Shown here piece by piece: positions 1-10,730 of a stretch of DNA of 64,000 bases. The notes below the pieces were generated by a model, which saw only the letters and a program-made list of their open reading frames with translations, had not been told where the DNA came from and did not search any database. Position 1 is the stretch's first letter. The number at the start of each line of letters is the position of its first letter. The stretch comes from Maylandia zebra (Eukaryota; Chordata; Actinopteri; Cichliformes; Cichlidae). The stretch covers positions 23,658,560 to 23,722,559 of the forward strand of contig NC_135177.1 in the NCBI RefSeq assembly GCF_041146795.1. Reading direction: 5' to 3'. The translations under genes and the position numbers were made by a program.

Positions 1-2209
1 ACGATATTGTAAAGTCAGTGGGATTAATAGAAAGGAAGATAAAGAAAGAGAGAGAGCAGGGAGCACGACAAGATGCTCTGATTTTGATACACGTGGGAAA
101 GAGGGACAGAAGGAACAAAAAAATGAACAAGAGGAGATTTAGGTGGATGATTTGGGCACAGTGGGAGAGAACCGAGGGATTCCAGGATATTACTCTTTGT
201 TGCCCTGACTTCTTCAGTATGAGGAGCGATTGATTCCTGCGGGAACAGATACAGACATGCGTCCTCTGAAATCAACACTCGAAGCCCTTTTTTCCTGTAT
301 TAGATCAATTCAACTGTATCAAAAAAGCATCTACAAATACTAGAATTTATTAATAAAACTTGTATGTCTAAAGAGGACATCAAAATAGATTCCTGAACTT
401 ATTATTTTGCAAAAAAAGTTAAATGAAATTGAGAGCAAGTGAGCATAAAAAAGAAAACAGAGGGTAAAAGGAAATTGCCCATATAATGAAATCTAGCTTT
501 ACACTGTCAATCACTGCCTGAAGTCACATAAGTCCTCCAGCTGTTTAAAGGGGGGTTGTGAAAGGCTGAGTAATGTGTACTTTCCTGTGACCCCGGCTAA
601 CATCTCTGTGCTTCCTGATTAACGCACTCAAGCCCGAGCCTGCCACTCATTATAAACTGTGGGCCTTAAGTGGAAGGCACGATGCAGGGGAGCAAAACAC
701 TAGATTACTTTTTTGATGAAATTATAGATAAGCCAGAGATCTAAATGAAATTTTACACGTAATCCCTGGAAATCTGCTTTAATCTGTTTTTGTTAGGTGT
801 GTTTTAGTGTGAAGTACACTTTGACCATGTCTGCTGCCAATCTTTCTCTCATGCAATGTCCCCCTGTCAGCTCACAGCCCCTGAAACATAACACAGATTA
901 AATCAGGTGAATGTAGCACATCACTCATCCCTTAGCATGGTTTCTGTCATCTGTACTGCTGGAAATAAAACTCCATCAGTATGATAATACGCTTAATGAC
1001 CATTGGAGTGTTACTGAGGCAGTTAAAGCCAATGCTCAGCAGAGATAAGGCTTTCCTAAATACTTGCATTGCGTTTATTCTCAGATGTACATTATGTCCT
1101 TTCAGAACTGCACATCTTTTAAGCACTGTTTGTTTAGATTACCGCTCAGTGCGTCACACCATCACAGAGATGCCAGTTTAATTCATTCAGCACTGAAACA
1201 ATTACCCCACAAAGCACCTTGATAATCTGTGTGAAAGTCTACCTCTGCATATTACTGATGGTTTAACAGCAGCCAGTGACCAAGTATTGATATTTATAAG
1301 ATTATGTTTGAAATGGTTACTCTTAGCATGAACCTTACCATGTCGACTGCTGCTAAGACAATAAATATTTTCAGCCTTTACACGTCAGTAACTAGCTGAT
1401 GCATCATTTTCCAGCTTGCTCAATTTTTGCAGACGTCCATCCAAAATAGCTCGTTCAGTTTTCGTTCACAAATGACAGATTTAATTGAACACTCAGTGTA
1501 ATAACGACGTTTTTTTGCTATGTGTAAATATTAAAGAAATTATGTTTTTGCGATTGCTGATGAAGAATCCACAAATGACTTCAGAACAAATTATTTTTAA
1601 ATAAGTAAAATACCTACCAGACTTTGTTCTCGCCCTCTGTAGTCTTTCATGTCCATCATAAAACATATTTCACTGCCTTGCAGTGAACTTACATTGTGGT
1701 TTTTCTCTGCCTTCTTGATAAGCCCTTAATCAAAAAGCTCGTTCATAACTTTAGTTCAGCTGCTCCATCTTGAATACCCTCTCTGTTGCTACTCTCTTCA
1801 TCTTTTCTCTGTGCATCAGCTTTCCTTCTCCAGTGTGAGCATCAGTGGCCCTTACCTCTCCGGCTGCAAGCCCCGTGTAATCCTCCTCCGATGGAGATGC
1901 GAACCAATGGAGTGACTGCATGTCTGTCTCCAAGCCACTCTACTCCCTTTACTGTCTTTCTTGGTAATTTATGACACAAACCCACCCTGAATCATGTAAT
2001 CCCTCTAAGTCCATCTGTTACTATAGTGCCCCCTCTCTTCCCGTGTCTGTCCCTTTTCAGCGGTGGCCTTCACTAACCCTCCCTAAACTTTAAGCAGCAG
2101 TTTAAGTTCCACTGCATTACAGCTCTATTTTATTATTTTTATTAACATTATAGTACCTTATGTACATTTCCCCAGATTAGCAACAGAACAAAAAACAAGA
2201 ACAGTGTCA
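1..2209. other. intergenic, no gene recognised
   Basis: I see no exon, RNA gene or recognisable mobile element here. The longest open frames are below about 85 codons and overlap on both strands in a purine-rich patch at 18-278, which is what chance would give. The stretch lies downstream of the 3' end of atg12. Confidence 0.6.
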
Positions 2210-2233
2210 AGACTTTTATGATATACACAATAA

Positions 2234-2239
2234 TTTATT
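2234..2239 (-). terminator. atg12: polyadenylation signal of atg12
   Basis: AATAAA on the minus strand, about 125 bases past the atg12 stop codon at 2362-2364. This places the end of the 3' UTR near 2210-2225. Confidence 0.6.
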
Positions 2240-2361
2240 TACAGTGTATTTACAAAAAAACCTGTAAGACAGCAAACAGCAAAGGGGAAAGACAACACTA
2301 TGTTGTCGTGTTTAGAAGTTAAGGATGGGGATAGGAGGGAAAATGTAGTTGTAGAAAGCAG

Positions 2362-5300
2362 CTAACCCCAGGCTTGAGATTTACAATAATGTAGAATCAG
2401 CTTGCCATCACTTCCAAAACACTGAAAGACAAAAAGACGGGAATACAAACGTTGAAGTTAAACTGTCAAACACAGGAGTGAGCTGTCAACAAAGTCTAAA
2501 ATCAGTGTTAACTGCTGTTGTGACATCAGAAAGGACCTTTTAACTAGATATTGATCTAGCAGTGAGAGCAGAGAGGTGATCAGCCAACCACTGATCTAGA
2601 CTTTGACGTTTTTACTGTTACTTGTTAAGACATTTACCAGTGCTCAAGGATTTAAGATTATGTCACAGAAGGCTTGTCTCTTATTGCACCCTCTGCTGGT
2701 AGAAGCTCTGCATGACCTGTCCAGTCACACAGGCTGAACCTGCAGAAACAGTTAGGTCTAGAAGTTTCATACGTTTTTGGACATTGACCGTTTTCTCCCC
2801 TCTGTTAATTTTGCATCTATACTCCACCACAGTGGATTTTAAATCAAGAAAACAAGATGTGATTGAAGTGCAGATGTCCAGCATTAGTTTAAGGGGTTCA
2901 ACAGAAGTTTTCATTAACTGCCTAGGAACCACAATGATTTTTATACAAAGACTTCCAGAGTAATCACCAGGTGAAGCAGGTTCCCTTGTTATTTAACAAC
3001 AAATTAAGTAGATAAAAGATCTGGAGTTATTTCCAAGTGTTGAACATGCATTTGGCAGCTTTAACTGGAACTCTCGATAAGATGTCCAAACAGTAGTTTC
3101 ATGCAAGTAAAGGAACCTTCATTAGGCTGGAAAAACAAAGTAATGCCATCAGAGAGACAGCAAAAAATTTTAGGAGTGGTTAAGTTAACAATCTGGCTCA
3201 TTCTTAAAAAGGGAGGAATCTGGTCAGGCAACACCAAATGGCCTGAAAAAACACAGACAACAACTCAAGTGGATAAAGCAGTAGCATTGTTCAGGTCCAC
3301 AAGCAAGAGACCGTTTCATGAATAGAAATATAGAGGCTTTACAATAACATGTAAACCCCTCAAGAACAAGAAGGTCTGATTAGATTCATTTGTATCAGAA
3401 CAATGGGAAGAGAAAAGTATGGAGAAGGAAAGAACAGCTCACGAAGCATATGACATTATCTGGTGGAGGAAATGCCAGTGGAAGCTGGGCACTGGTGTTT
3501 ACTGATGATGTCACTGCTGGTAGAAGGAGCAGGACAAATTGTGAAGTGTGCAGGGTTACACTCTCTGCTCAGAGTCAGCTAAATGCTTCAAAACTGTGCA
3601 GACAGCACTTCACAGTCCAAATGGATAATGACCCAAAACGTACTGCAAAAGCGACTCAAGAAATTAGATATACTTCAATAGCCATGTCAGTGGCCTCATG
3701 TCAACCTGATAGAGCAGATTTTCAGTTATTGGTTGTGGAGAGAACCACAATGAAGCAGCAACTGGCTGCAGTAAAGGTCAAAACGCTTAAGAGAGGAAAC
3801 GCAGCATTTAGTGAGGTCTCTGGGTTCTAGAGCTCAGGCAGTCTCTGACTACAAAGGATTTTCTTTCAATTACTAAAAACAATACTTATATTTAAAATGA
3901 TGTTCATTTGTCCAATTAATTTTGCGCCTCTGACAATGGATTCTGTATTAAAAAAACAACAAAAACAAAAAGAAAAAAACTCTTGAGTTAAAGCTGAAAG
4001 TCTGCACTTTAGTCACATTTTGATGGTTTGAGTTAAAAATTAATTGAGCTGATGTACAGAGGCAAAAAGAAGTGTCCAAAGAAGTTTGGACCCAGTTAAA
4101 TACTTGCCTAACACTAGTGCTACTGATGTAATATTTCAGTGAAGACCAACTCGGTCTGTAACTCCAGACTGTGCGCTATTAAATTAATAAAACAACAGGG
4201 AACATAATGTTGTTGATAAACTGTATGTCTGTGTGTGCTGCCCCATTTAAAACTACACTCACATCAAAGAGGACCCCTACTTCTTGATCCGGTGAGGGGG
4301 CAAAAGACTGGTTAACATAGATGAACTGAGAAAAGAAAAAAAAGATTTAGTTTTCATAATTGGTTTTTAAATCATGTCCATTATAAGACTTCAAAAATTA
4401 ACAAGCTGGTAGAAAAAAATGTCATGCTTACTAGTTGTTCATTGGCATCAAGCTTGAGGAAGCGAGATATGAATTGTGAAAGAGACTGTACTGTTCTCCC
4501 CCTGTCCACTGCCCACTTCTTTGTTTTCATTATAGGAGTGTCTCCCACTGCCTTCAACAGCACATCGACTATAAAAATGAAGAAAACAAAACTGAAAGTT
4601 ATTCAACATTGTTGCAATGCCGACTGGCACAGGCAAATCTCAACTTGAATTTACAGTGGAATTTCTGGGAAGGTGCAGTCACTGATGCATAGACACTACA
4701 TTATACCATGGTGGAAAAACAAAAACACTGTAAAGGCAAACCCTCATCCCAAGTAAACATCTACCTATGCAACTAAGCCAGTGCTGCACAGAGTTCAAAA
4801 ATGTTACTGTAATATTTTCCCCCAATAGTGTTTTGGTGAAATATCAAACACTCCCCTGTGGAAATTTTAATTTCATATTGCTCTAGGTGTTGTTATTTTT
4901 TGTGATGTGTTTAATGTGGAATGTGCATAATAACCGCCTTTAACTTCTTGTCTTCATGTGCTTTCACATCAGCTTTTCTGAAGGGCAGAACCCCCCCCCC
5001 CCCCCCCCCCCCCAAAAAAAAACCCAAACAGTGCCTAAGCTTAAACATAACCTCTAATAGTAATATAAACAACATTCAACACCCAGATCTAATTCAATTA
5101 CTAAAATCTAGTTATAAGTTACTATGACCTCATTCATTTGTTTCATTAAATTTTAGGCAGGGTATTGCAAAATTGAAATTAGATGTCTGGCTACATACAG
5201 ACTAAGCTGTCTCTTTACCTCATTTTAATTTAAATTTCTGTTGTGGTATTTGTGCAAATTAGTCCTGCAAAACTACGCAGGTTAAGTGAGCTATTATCTT

Positions 5301-6779
5301 TACTTTTCTTATTTTCTTTACTCTTGAATGTTTCCAGTGCAGTAGGTCTCAAAAATGAAAAATATGCATATATTTAACGTTATTTCCGTAGTTATAATTG
5401 ATATAACATCTGCAAACTCCTAATTTTGTTCATTAGACTGTCTACTCATATTTCTGGTAAATCCAGCAGGAAGGTTGAAGGAAAGTAGCATTTTCTTCCC
5501 TTTTGTGACTAAGAAGTTCATGTTAAAAAGTATTATAGTCATTTTATTTTGCATTAGCTATATATCATTCAAAAATAGTTGCTGTTTGTCTCTTATTACC
5601 TATTATTATTACTTTCATTAGTATGTTCTTAGTATGGAACTTTGAACTGCTTGAATTGTTTTTTGTAGAACAAGGAAATATTCAGATCTTTTTAGATCAG
5701 TCCCAAACTACAGATATTGACTGACTTTTATGGCAAGAGAGGCCAGTGAAAACATCTGGCTTATCTTTTATAGTTTTTCGATGTTCAAACATCGCCTAAG
5801 TGAGTATCCTGGGAGTGGATTGATGGACAATTTATTAAAACAAATATATCTTTAAAAGTATTTGATTTATGAAGCTAATATTTTAACAGCAGTGGTTTGT
5901 ATATATATGAAAACTTTGGAGCTTAACATTTTTAGGCAAATGGAGACAGTTGAGCAGCAAATGTAAAAAAAAATTATGAATTGAGATGGAATGTTCTATT
6001 TTTAGTGGTATGTTCAAAGTAATCGCACATCGGGAGCCAACAGAAAAAGTTATGTTTTTAGAGGTCATATTATAAAGTGATATCAATCTTTCAAAGCCTT
6101 TTAATTTCCCCTTTGTGTAGATCAGAAGATCAGTAGTAGCTGTTGTTATTCCTTTTGCAGTCCAGGATTCGACTCTATAAACTATTTTATTAGGTTTAAA
6201 CTCACAGTCGTAGGCACACCATGCAAGTTTTATATATTCTAGTTTATGTTCTCTTCTTAACATATCCCAGATTTTCAGCTCCATGGATTTTGTGACATTT
6301 TAAGAGATTTGAGCCAAGTGTAGCTCCTTAAGATCCTTGTTGCATTTGCACGCAGAATATGTTGCTATTGAGACGACTGGTTAGTATATTTGATCAAATA
6401 TGGCAAAACAGAGACTTTCTGTGAACTATGTAACATATAAGAATACAAAATACATGTAATGTTTATTAGCATTAGCTTCAGCTGTTCCCCAAACCGGCAG
6501 TACCACTTGCTAGAAAACGACGCGCTTATTGGCTGAAGAGAGAACATGCTTCCACCCTAGTGGCCGACTTTCACTGTCAATCATATTGTACGTCACACAT
6601 CCGGATGTGTTTTCTTTAGCATTAGCAAGTCATCAGAAACACAATTGTTTTCCCGTAACTGAGAAGTTATTTTCCGCTCTCTTACTTTTCTTCTTCTCGT
6701 CATTTGTCGTCGAGTCGTCTGACGGCGGCTGTGTTTCTTCTTTCTGCGTCTCTGTTGGGGACTCTGCAGTGTCAGACAT
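2362..6779 (-). CDS. atg12: autophagy-related protein 12 (ubiquitin-like modifier)
   Basis: Four coding exons on the minus strand: 6686-6779, 4432-4568, 4263-4325 and 2362-2421. All have GT-AG borders and phases that join cleanly, giving 117 residues, close to the usual size of fish Atg12. The N-terminus ([10 protein letters not shown], then an acidic Ser/Thr/Lys-rich stretch ending DEKKK) is the variable tail. It is followed by the conserved ubiquitin-fold core: [46 protein letters not shown] and [19 protein letters not shown]. The C-terminal Gly, which Atg7 and Atg10 use to link Atg12 to Atg5, is the last residue before TAG. The Atg12-Atg5 conjugate with Atg16L is known to drive LC3 lipidation in the cytosol and on the phagophore. 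The gene starts about 500 bases from isoc2, head to head. Its last intron carries a dead Tc1-like element. A 133-codon open frame in intron 1 (5883-6284) is not part of the gene. Confidence 0.96.
2749..4097 (+). mobile_element. Tc1/mariner-like DNA transposon, degraded, in atg12 intron
   Basis: The left end reads CAGTTAGGTCTAGAAG and the right end GTGTCCAAAGAAGTTTGGAC, matching as decayed inverted repeats. A plus-strand transposase relic lies between them. The residues MQVKE...[13 protein letters not shown] (3101-3200) resemble the helix-turn-helix part. [12 protein letters not shown] (about 3393) and [18 protein letters not shown] (about 3620-3675) match the catalytic region; MDNDPK is the second-Asp block of Tc1-type DDE transposases. 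The frame is broken in several places, so the element cannot move. It lies wholly inside the last intron of atg12, in the opposite orientation to the gene. It shares terminal sequence with the 124-bp element at 33525-33648. Confidence 0.8.
4991..5022. repeat. poly-C run followed by poly-A, atg12 intron 1
   Basis: About 23 consecutive C then nine A. Such homopolymers are often mis-sized in assemblies. No function seen. Confidence 0.9.
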
Positions 6780-7277
6780 CTTTGGTTCACCACTCCGGGT
6801 TACTTTATGGTTTCCAACCACCTCAACATTTGCTCAGCACCGGCGGCTATTGGCGCAAAAGAAGCGTCAATCTCTACAGCTCGCAATACTATTGGTCAAT
6901 AATCGCTCCCAGGAAGGCAGCGCCTGTCAAAGAAAGGCTGAAGCCGAAGTTGAACTCCGTGGTCTTCTTAGCTTCGTGCTAGGTTAGTTTTTATTTTTTA
7001 CATCCGACTATAGATGCTAATATATTAACTCTTTAATAACAAATATACTTATTTATTATTAGTTAATATGATTACATATACGCAATTTTGTCTGCAATAT
7101 TAAATTCGGTCGTTCTTTTTTCTATTACAAGTAAGACATGTAAATATTTTATTTGGTTTACACAGGCGACGTCACATGGGAAATAATACTTTAACCTGAC
7201 AGTTAAAGTTTCTGCAGTCCCCTTCAGCCTGTTACCCACTACTCTCTACCTCACCTCTGGACTATTAAAGCAACAAG
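6780..7277. promoter_or_regulatory. bidirectional promoter interval between atg12 and isoc2
   Basis: The atg12 start codon (minus strand, 6779) and the end of the non-coding isoc2 first exon (plus strand, 7278) are only about 500 bases apart and face away from each other. The atg12 side (6700-6980) is locally richer in G+C and CpG than the flanks and contains an ATTGG/CCAAT-type box (6891-6897, ATTGGTC). No TATA box is obvious. A shared promoter is an inference from geometry. Confidence 0.55.
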
Positions 7278-9822
7278 AGTAAGTGACATTTCTTATGCTT
7301 TAATTCGCTAAAACGAGCCATGATCTTAGCAAATTCCTTTGAGTCTAGCTGTTTTTGAGTTGTCACTGGTGCCTTTGTTATCAAAACAGTGCAATATCAA
7401 AGAAGGAAATAATGTCCTACAAGGAAGAAAACGCACCATTTTAGACTCATGCTGACAGGTTAGCTAGAGTCTACGATTGTCCAAATAATGGTTAAAGACT
7501 GCAACAAGCAGCTGTGCTACAGTTGTAAGCTATAAAACTTATAAAGTTTCACCTTTACAAATTTTACTTCAAATCTCTCTGATGATAGTACAAGATGGTA
7601 TTAAATCTACCTGAATGCCTTCTGTGACCTTGCTCTTGTAGTGGCAAACATTGGCAGGCTCTCCACCAAGGATGCAGTGCTTTTCCTGTGCGATATGCAG
7701 GAGAAGTTCAGACCCAACATCTTCCAGTTCACCAACATTGTCAGCAATGCAGCCAGACTGCTCCAGGTTGGTTCTCCTCATCAGCACAGTTGTCGAGGAT
7801 GAATAATTTGGAGAGTCTGAATCAAATTTGCCAGGTTTCTCCTCTTCTCTGACAGGCCAGTCGTATCCTGGGCATCCCCCCCATTTTGACAGAGCAATAT
7901 CCTAAAGGTCTTGGGCCCACAGTACCAGAGCTGGGAGCTGAGGACCTAAAGGCCCATGCTAAAACTTCATTCACCATGATGATAGAGGAGGTGCAGAAGG
8001 AGCTGGAGGCCCTGGGGAACCCCAAACAAGCCATACTGTGTGGAATAGAGGCTCACGCCTGTATCGCTGTAAGACACAAATGGGATTCAGCATCTGCGCC
8101 GTTAAAACGAAACAAAATCTTTCCATTGACTTGGGTATTTTGAATAGAGTGACATTCAGTATCTGTTATTCTGAGCATACAATTATTCAATGAGGCACCA
8201 ACTCTTTCATATTTTTCAAATGTATATTTTATATGCGAAGCATAGTTGTAGTTATCAGGAGACAATTATATGGAGACGTTAGTCTTCAACTGGATTCTCT
8301 AACATGCACAAACAATGCATGTCACATCAGTATGTGTCTTATCAGTTGTTCCACAAAAGAAGCAACAAGCAGTTTATCTGTGACCTGCAGAAATGACATA
8401 AATATAATAATTTAAGGTGCACTTGGATGCATGCAAGATATTGTATCTTTATAATGTCGGCTAAGTGTTAAGTTTTAATCACAAAAACAGAGTGGTGGAG
8501 GTAATGATGTTAGGTGATTATTAATTTATTACACTGTCATTAAGTAACATAAATATGTAATTTTGTAACTGTGTTTGACTGAGTTTGCAGTTTTAGTTGA
8601 CAAATAGAAAACTTTCCTCCTTGTCTTTTGCTCAGTGCACAGCTTTTGATCTGCTCGAGAAGGGGATAGAGGTTCATATTGTAGCTGACGCCGTGTCATC
8701 CAGAAGGTATCGGTGTATTTGAACAGTATTTTTTCATTGCAGTAAGAGATGTCACACACACGGAATGAGTGTGCCTTGGGGAAGTTACATGTGCACTTTA
8801 CTATAACGTTTTCACTTCCCTCCTCAGCCAAACGGATCGTTTGTTTGCTCTGTCACGACTGAAACAGAGCGGAGCATACCTCACCACCACAGAGGCTGTT
8901 CTGCTGCAGCTGGTTCAAGATGCCAAACACCCCAACTTCAAGGAGGTACCTGCTACAGATGCTTCCTGTCGCCCTCCTGACTCAGTATTGTTTAGCTTAG
9001 TTTATTCAGTCAATACATATTAGATTCCATAAACAGTTGGTGGTCAATGTACAAAACAGACACTGAACAGGCTTAACCCCCTAAAGAAAACCAAACAAAA
9101 AAATGAGCAAAATACACATTTCTGTGTTTATATCATCATTATTAAAGTAATTACACAATAACTACAATATTAACACAAATTCCTTTAATGTTTTTTTTAA
9201 TCCTTTTCTTTGGTGAGAAAAAAGAAATACACTTCAATCTGTTGCCAGTAAACCTAATTAGTTGCAAAATGTTCCTCCAGCTGTTTTAATTCCAACCCTT
9301 TGTTTTCCCTCATCCCAGCTTTTTGGAGACAGTTTGCTATCATCAAATTCAAAATTACTTTATTCTTTTCTTGCAGTGATACAGCATGTCAGTTTAAATG
9401 TTTGATGATGTCTATGCTCAGACATGCATAAGATAATGTTTTGGCATTCAGGGGCTGAATAAAAAAAAAAAAAGGGAAAATTCAAACAGAGCTAAACATT
9501 AAAGTCACACAAAACAGACAAAAACACAAACAAAAACCAGGTGCAACAGAAATGGCCCATGCACGCTCTCCCCCACTCTCTCACACACACAAACACACAC
9601 ACAATAAGCTGTTGTGAGTGGTAATAATTTGCGACTTATCCCCACTGACCTTTTGTTGTAAAGGGTGCAGCAATCAGACACCTGTTTTTGTGCGTGTGAA
9701 CATGCCAAAATTTATACGATTACATGGCTAACCCACGTCGTAAACTGTGTTGACAGATTCAGAAGCTTCTGGCGCATCCGTCTCCTGACACCGGCCTCCT
9801 TGCTTTCTTCAGCGCTCTGTAA
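7278..9822 (+). CDS. isoc2: isochorismatase domain-containing protein 2
   Basis: Six exons carry coding sequence: 7278, 7642-7766, 7856-8068, 8636-8706, 8828-8945 and 9757-9822, joining in phase to 197 residues (human ISOC2 about 205). The start codon appears split: exon 1 ends ...CAACAAGA|gtaagt and exon 2 begins TGGCAAAC, giving A|TG and the N-terminus [20 protein letters not shown]. The cysteine-hydrolase fold is clear. The catalytic Asp is in LCDMQEKF (about residue 18), followed by [17 protein letters not shown]. The nucleophile Cys is in [10 protein letters not shown] (about residue 111), and then come [13 protein letters not shown] and [18 protein letters not shown]. The protein ends [21 protein letters not shown]. 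The substrate of animal ISOC2 is not established; the family is soluble and reported from mitochondria and nucleus. AATAAA follows at 9869. ISOC1 is less likely because the sequence around both catalytic blocks follows ISOC2. Confidence 0.93.
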
Positions 9823-9868
9823 AGAGACCCATGTCCTACCATTGTGTCCCACTGTAAAGAGCTGTACC

Positions 9869-9874
9869 AATAAA
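9869..9874 (+). terminator. isoc2: polyadenylation signal of isoc2
   Basis: AATAAA 47 bases after the isoc2 stop codon. Confidence 0.75.
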
Positions 9875-10099
9875 GTGATGCTGCTACTTTAAATCTGCTC
9901 TGTGTGTGTTTGTGTATATGAATCAGACCCTTGTACCTTGCATAACAGCTTGGACTTGTCTTAGTGGAAAATTCAGGTGCATTATCTGTAACCAGAACCT
10001 GACAGGCAGAGAAAAGGCTGGTGAAAGAGTAAAGAGGTGGAACCAGCTCCCAGAGGCGGTGCATAGAGTGATATCACGCAGGAGGAGGAGTGAGTGACG

Positions 10100-10374
10100 T
10101 AATTCTGGTAAACCAGAAAGGGAGGGGAAGCAAAGAGAGGGAGGGAGAGCGAAAAAGGAAGCTGTCGGATAAGTTTTTTGTGTGTATATTTCTCCAAAGT
10201 TACACAAACTTTCACTAGCCGAAGGTATGACTGCAGCCCTGCGGGGACCGACATGCTGAGGACAGAGACCTGAAGGAGAGGACGTACAGCAGTTTGTTAG
10301 CAGCTGTGCACAGCTGATGACAACATAAGCCATTAACACTTCTGAAGGCCTTGGGCCTCGAGTGACCATACAGA
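10100..10374 (+). promoter_or_regulatory. probable non-coding first exon and promoter of the foxj2-like gene
   Basis: A donor (CATACAGAG|gtaagtaag) ends at about 10374. An acceptor (gatccttcag) precedes the exon at 10689 that holds the start codon at 10731. The upstream border and the start site are not visible; the range given is approximate. Confidence 0.45.
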
Positions 10375-10730
10375 GGTAAGTAAGTCATTCTTCCTTCTCA
10401 GAAAACAACACAAGTAGTTGGAATTGGCAAACATATGTACCTATAGTCATGCTATGGCTTTGCTGGTGAGTGGAAAGTTTCCCGAGCAGCACAAAGTGTC
10501 TTCTGTCTGAACTTACTGGTGTGTAATAGACGCTAGTTGGGAAGTACAGGAACAGGACTGCTGACACAGTTACAGGCAGAGGGAAATCCTCTGTGGGAGT
10601 GCTCAGTGTTTTGACTGCCTACTATATTCAGAGTAAGCAAAATGTAAAAAGACTTGTTGATCCAGTACTTTCTCTTCTGATCCTTCAGAGCCTGGACTGA
10701 GAAAAAAACAAAACAAACTAAAACTGAAAA

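Noticed and set aside
18-278. Overlapping open frames on both strands at the left edge
   Set aside because: They follow from purine-rich sequence; no domain, no splice context.
5883-6284. 133-codon minus-strand open frame in atg12 intron 1
   Set aside because: No resemblance to a known family, no supporting splice sites, A+T-rich composition, and it lies inside an intron whose flanking exons join perfectly without it.
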